IMG/VR virus record: IMGVR_UViG_3300030106_005863
Location: 1-24,154 of that record
Length of the DNA: 24,154 nt
Direction: 5' to 3' (one strand)
Origin: a virus
Made by a program: the position numbers and the translations under genes. Shown here in pieces: positions 21,859 through 24,154 of the stretch. The first letter of the stretch is position 1. The number at the start of each line of letters is the position of its first letter. The notes under the pieces are model-generated. The model saw only the letters and a program-made list of their open reading frames with translations. It was not told where the DNA came from and ran no database searches.

Positions 21859-23403
21859 TTATAAAGTTAAAATTCCTCTTTTATCATAAACAGAATCCGA
21901 ATCTTCACCACTAAAATACGATCCAAAAGCCATGATCAAAGCAACAATGGGATCAATACGATCAACCGATTTTCCTTTATTTGGTTTTATATTTCCCGCG
22001 GGATCTTCTTGAATCATAACATTTGAAAGACACCAATTGACACATGGGTTGTTGTTATGAATTAAATTTTTAGCCAAGATTTCAGCTTCCAAAGTTTTAG
22101 TCGGCATTGACATGGAAACAAAACCTTGTCCGAATGGATCAAGATTTGCTCCATCATTTTGAAGATCAATTACAATTTGTGAAGCGTTCCAACGATCATA
22201 ACAGATAGATTTTATTCTATATTTTTTACTAAGTTCATTTATCTTTGCTCTTATAAAATTATAATCAGCGACATCTCCATCCGTTGCAATTACATGTCCT
22301 TGTTTTATCCATGTTACATAATCGACACGATCTCGATCACTTCTTTTTTTTGCATTTTCTTCAGGAATAAAAATAAATGGAAGCATAATAAATTTTCCAT
22401 CAACATTGAAAAGTAATACAAAAGCGGATAAATCTCTTGTTGAAGCTAAGTCTAAACCGCCCCAACATTCTCGATTTTCTAAAATAGAATAGTCAAATTC
22501 TTGATGACACTTCATCCATTCACTTTGTAGAATCCACGCGACATTGCTTTCTGTCCATATATTACACATCAACCTCTTGAATGTGTTTTGATATGATGGA
22601 AGATCAATCGCTTTTTTTGATTCTCTTTCCATATAATCCTTTTTTAAAGAAACACCAAAGTTTGGATTTGCTTTTTTCCAAGTAGATTCTTTAGTGATAT
22701 CATCATCAGGATCGGCTTCAAAAATTACGGGATAAAAACTTTCATCAATAATGGTTTTGTCTTTAACTTTTTTTGCGTAAGAATATAGCTCATAACATAT
22801 GGAATTTTTTTCATATCCCGCAGTTGTAATTGCAATTGTTAATGGCTCTCTTCTTGCACCCGTTGAGGTTGTTAAAGTATCCCACAAATCTCGATTTGGT
22901 TGAGTGTGTAGTTCATCAAATATTATACAATTAGCATTGAATCCATGTTTTGTTTTGCTATCTGAAGAAATAGCTTGAAAGAAATTTCCTTTTGATTCGT
23001 TGGTTATACTGTTTCTAAATACTTTTGATCTTTGTTTTAATTCGGGATTTTGATAAATCATGCTCTTTGCAATTTCAAAAACTATCCCCGCTTGATTTCT
23101 ATCTCCCGCCGCTGCATAAATTTCCGCTCCTCTTTCGTTGTCGCTAAAAAGCATGTAAAGTCCTATCGCCGCACAAAGAGTTGTCTTTCCGTTTTTTCGG
23201 GGCAAAAAAATAAATACTGTTTTATACTTTCTAAATCCCGTTTTTTTATTTTTCCAACCAAAGATATTTTGGATTATTTCTTTTTGAAAATCTTCTAAAA
23301 TAAAAGGTTTCCCAGTTAGTTCTCCTTTAGTATGTGAAATAAATGTTTCGATAAATCCAACAGATTTTTCGGCGGCTTGTTTGTCAAAAAAGTATTTACT
23401 CAT
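21859..23403 (-). CDS. terL: terminase large subunit
   Basis: The 514-residue protein has both terminase domains. The ATPase shows Walker A LPRKNGKTT (67-75), Walker B CIIFDE (159-164) and a coupling motif ITTAGYE (about 192-198). The RNase H-like nuclease has D318 in GGLDLAS, D403 in ICYDRW and D484 in DRIDP, the expected metal-binding acids. The ATPase pumps DNA through the portal and the nuclease cuts concatemers. The sequence resembles the HK97/P27-associated, cos-type class. The start overlaps the small subunit stop in TAATG, so the two are translationally coupled. Confidence 0.96.
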   Translation of the reverse strand: MSKYFFDKQAAEKSVGFIETFISHTKGELTGKPFILEDFQKEIIQNIFGWKNKKTGFRKYKTVFIFLPRKNGKTTLCAAIGLYMLFSDNERGAEIYAAAGDRNQAGIVFEIAKSMIYQNPELKQRSKVFRNSITNESKGNFFQAISSDSKTKHGFNANCIIFDELHTQPNRDLWDTLTTSTGARREPLTIAITTAGYEKNSICYELYSYAKKVKDKTIIDESFYPVIFEADPDDDITKESTWKKANPNFGVSLKKDYMERESKKAIDLPSYQNTFKRLMCNIWTESNVAWILQSEWMKCHQEFDYSILENRECWGGLDLASTRDLSAFVLLFNVDGKFIMLPFIFIPEENAKKRSDRDRVDYVTWIKQGHVIATDGDVADYNFIRAKINELSKKYRIKSICYDRWNASQIVIDLQNDGANLDPFGQGFVSMSMPTKTLEAEILAKNLIHNNNPCVNWCLSNVMIQEDPAGNIKPNKGKSVDRIDPIVALIMAFGSYFSGEDSDSVYDKRGILTL

Positions 23404-23879
23404 TAATCAAAATAATTATTTATTTGCGTATTGTTGTTTGTTATTGGTGCTGAAATTGAAGCCCTTGCAACGGGTGTTAAACCGAATTGAGCCGCCAATT
23501 TTAAAGCATTATTTAGTGCATCATTTTTTATTTTTAAATATGGTTTTGCTTGGCTTCTTATTAAGTCGCCATTTGTGTTTGTAAAATTATCTATACGCCC
23601 GTTTTTTCTCAGCTCTAATTCGCATTCTATATATAAAGCAATCTCATTGCAATAAGCTTCGACCAATCTAAGATCAACAGAATGAAGCATGTTCAAATTA
23701 AATAATTGCATTGTTACTTTTTCCCATTCCTCTCTTCCAATTTTACTCAATAAATCAGGAGCTTTTGGAATAGAATCTACTAAATCGACTTGCATTTCAT
23801 TCTTGACAAGTCTTGATTTTTCAATTGTTCCTTGCATTGCTTTCAAATTTGTTGGAATTTTTTTTCTGCCTTTCCCCAT
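23403..23879 (-). CDS. terS: terminase small subunit, P27 family
   Basis: At 158 residues it shows the P27-family layout: a basic N-terminal GKGRKKIPTNLKAMQGT (2-18), SIPKAPDLLSKIGREEWEKV (36-55), a LVEAYCNEIALYIECEL helix (about 77-93), then IRSQAKPYLKIKNDALNNALKLAAQFGLTPVARASI near the C-terminus. The RSxxxP...A..LG.TP..R signature is diagnostic. It recognises the packaging site and controls the large subunit. The family usually goes with cos-type packaging and a nearby HNH nuclease, here on the other edge of the window. Its start overlaps the preceding stop (TAATGG). Confidence 0.92.
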   Translation of the reverse strand: MGKGRKKIPTNLKAMQGTIEKSRLVKNEMQVDLVDSIPKAPDLLSKIGREEWEKVTMQLFNLNMLHSVDLRLVEAYCNEIALYIECELELRKNGRIDNFTNTNGDLIRSQAKPYLKIKNDALNNALKLAAQFGLTPVARASISAPITNNNTQINNYFD

Positions 23880-24079
23880 TATTTTTTATTTAATGTTGGT
23901 TCTGTTCTGATTAGACTTGGAATCCCCTCATTTGGTTTTGAAACCATGAACTCATTGCAACCATTTTTTCCGCAAAGAGCTTCTTTCACAACCCAAATTT
24001 TTTTTGTTTGTAAAAAAACTAACGTTTGTTTTTGAATCTCTCGTTTGTTTTTGCATTTTTTACATTCGTATAAACTCAT
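23879..24079 (-). CDS. small zinc-ribbon protein
   Basis: The 66-residue protein has C6-x2-C9 near the N-terminus and C36-x4-C41 in CGKNGC, a rubredoxin-like or zinc-ribbon knuckle pair separated by a basic beta region. It lies between the putative cos region and the small terminase gene, in the same operon, with a one-base overlap to the latter. A role in DNA-end recognition is possible but unproven. The leader is AT-only with a run of A, as is usual in this genome. Confidence 0.75.
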   Translation of the reverse strand: MSLYECKKCKNKREIQKQTLVFLQTKKIWVVKEALCGKNGCNEFMVSKPNEGIPSLIRTEPTLNKK

Positions 24080-24154
24080 TTTTTTTATGTTTTGGTTTTA
24101 GTTTGAACTTAAACTGAAGCTAAACCTCCAATTTTGCGTGTAAAAAAGTAAAAC
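24080..24154. other. leader region upstream of the late operon
   Basis: This has no gene. It is A/T-rich with a short dyad AGTTT-(6)-AAACT and no clean TAnnTTTG promoter. If the genome is circular it continues into the G/C-rich element at 1-42, together making a non-coding interval of about 114 bases between the HNH gene and the first late gene. Confidence 0.35.

Noticed and set aside
24090-24115. Dyad AGTTT...AAACT near the right edge as terminator or cos arm
   Set aside because: It has only five pairs, is A/T-rich, and is not followed by a T-run. It is compatible with chance.
1-24154. Prophage or temperate phage
   Set aside because: No integrase, excisionase, CI-like repressor pair or attachment core was found. 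The single sigma-region-4-like regulator is not enough.

Overview
The window is a compact, strongly A+T-rich tailed-phage genome, complete or nearly so, with every supported gene on the minus strand. The reader should therefore follow it from right (24154) to left (1). Three features point to a host in the Bacteroidota, probably a flavobacterium-like bacterium. Starts mostly lack a Shine-Dalgarno sequence and have A-rich leaders. The only convincing promoter has a TAnnTTTG -7 box. The long tail-tip protein and several small proteins look like those of Bacteroidota phages. This host call is inference. No integrase, repressor, tRNA, CRISPR array or insertion sequence was seen, so the phage looks lytic, or at least has no visible lysogeny module.

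Late (structural) module, 24079 to 6879: zinc-ribbon protein, P27-type small terminase, large terminase, a small conserved protein, HK97-type portal, a multi-domain prohead protease, HK97-fold major capsid protein, an intrinsic terminator, four head-tail connector/completion proteins, a 57-residue protein, the major tail protein, tail assembly chaperones G and G-T, tape measure, and one 1057-residue tail-tip protein. The G-T chaperone is made by a -1 ribosomal frameshift whose slippery heptamer and downstream hairpin can be read directly. A lysis cassette follows: a holin-like protein, a 48-residue ORF, an M15 peptidase and a second membrane protein. Last comes a metallophosphoesterase with an N-terminal helix-turn-helix-like region. 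A strand-specific terminator at about 6805-6832 closes the module. This gene set describes a long, flexible, non-contractile tail (siphovirus).

Early (DNA-processing) module, 6715 to 40: a promoter at 6737-6767 starts a tightly packed, mostly overlapping operon. It encodes membrane microproteins, a possible annealing protein paired with a Cas4/RecB-like nuclease that carries four cysteines, a DnaA-domain-IV-like protein, a winged-helix protein, a short cytosine-5 DNA methyltransferase, a DnaD-like replication initiator, a possible loader, a helix-turn-helix protein and a small zinc-binding protein. Three overlapping membrane microproteins follow, then a NinB/Orf-like recombination mediator, a VRR-NUC nuclease, a zinc-binding HNH-like protein, a hypothetical protein and a packaging-type HNH endonuclease. 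No DNA polymerase, helicase, primase or SSB gene is visible, so replication must rely heavily on the host.

The HNH gene at the left edge and the terminases at the right edge are normally neighbours. Between them, at 1-42, lies a G/C-rich element flanked by GGGGG and CCCCC that looks like a cos region. The window is therefore probably a circularised or end-trimmed complete genome of about 24 kb, opened at or next to the packaging site.
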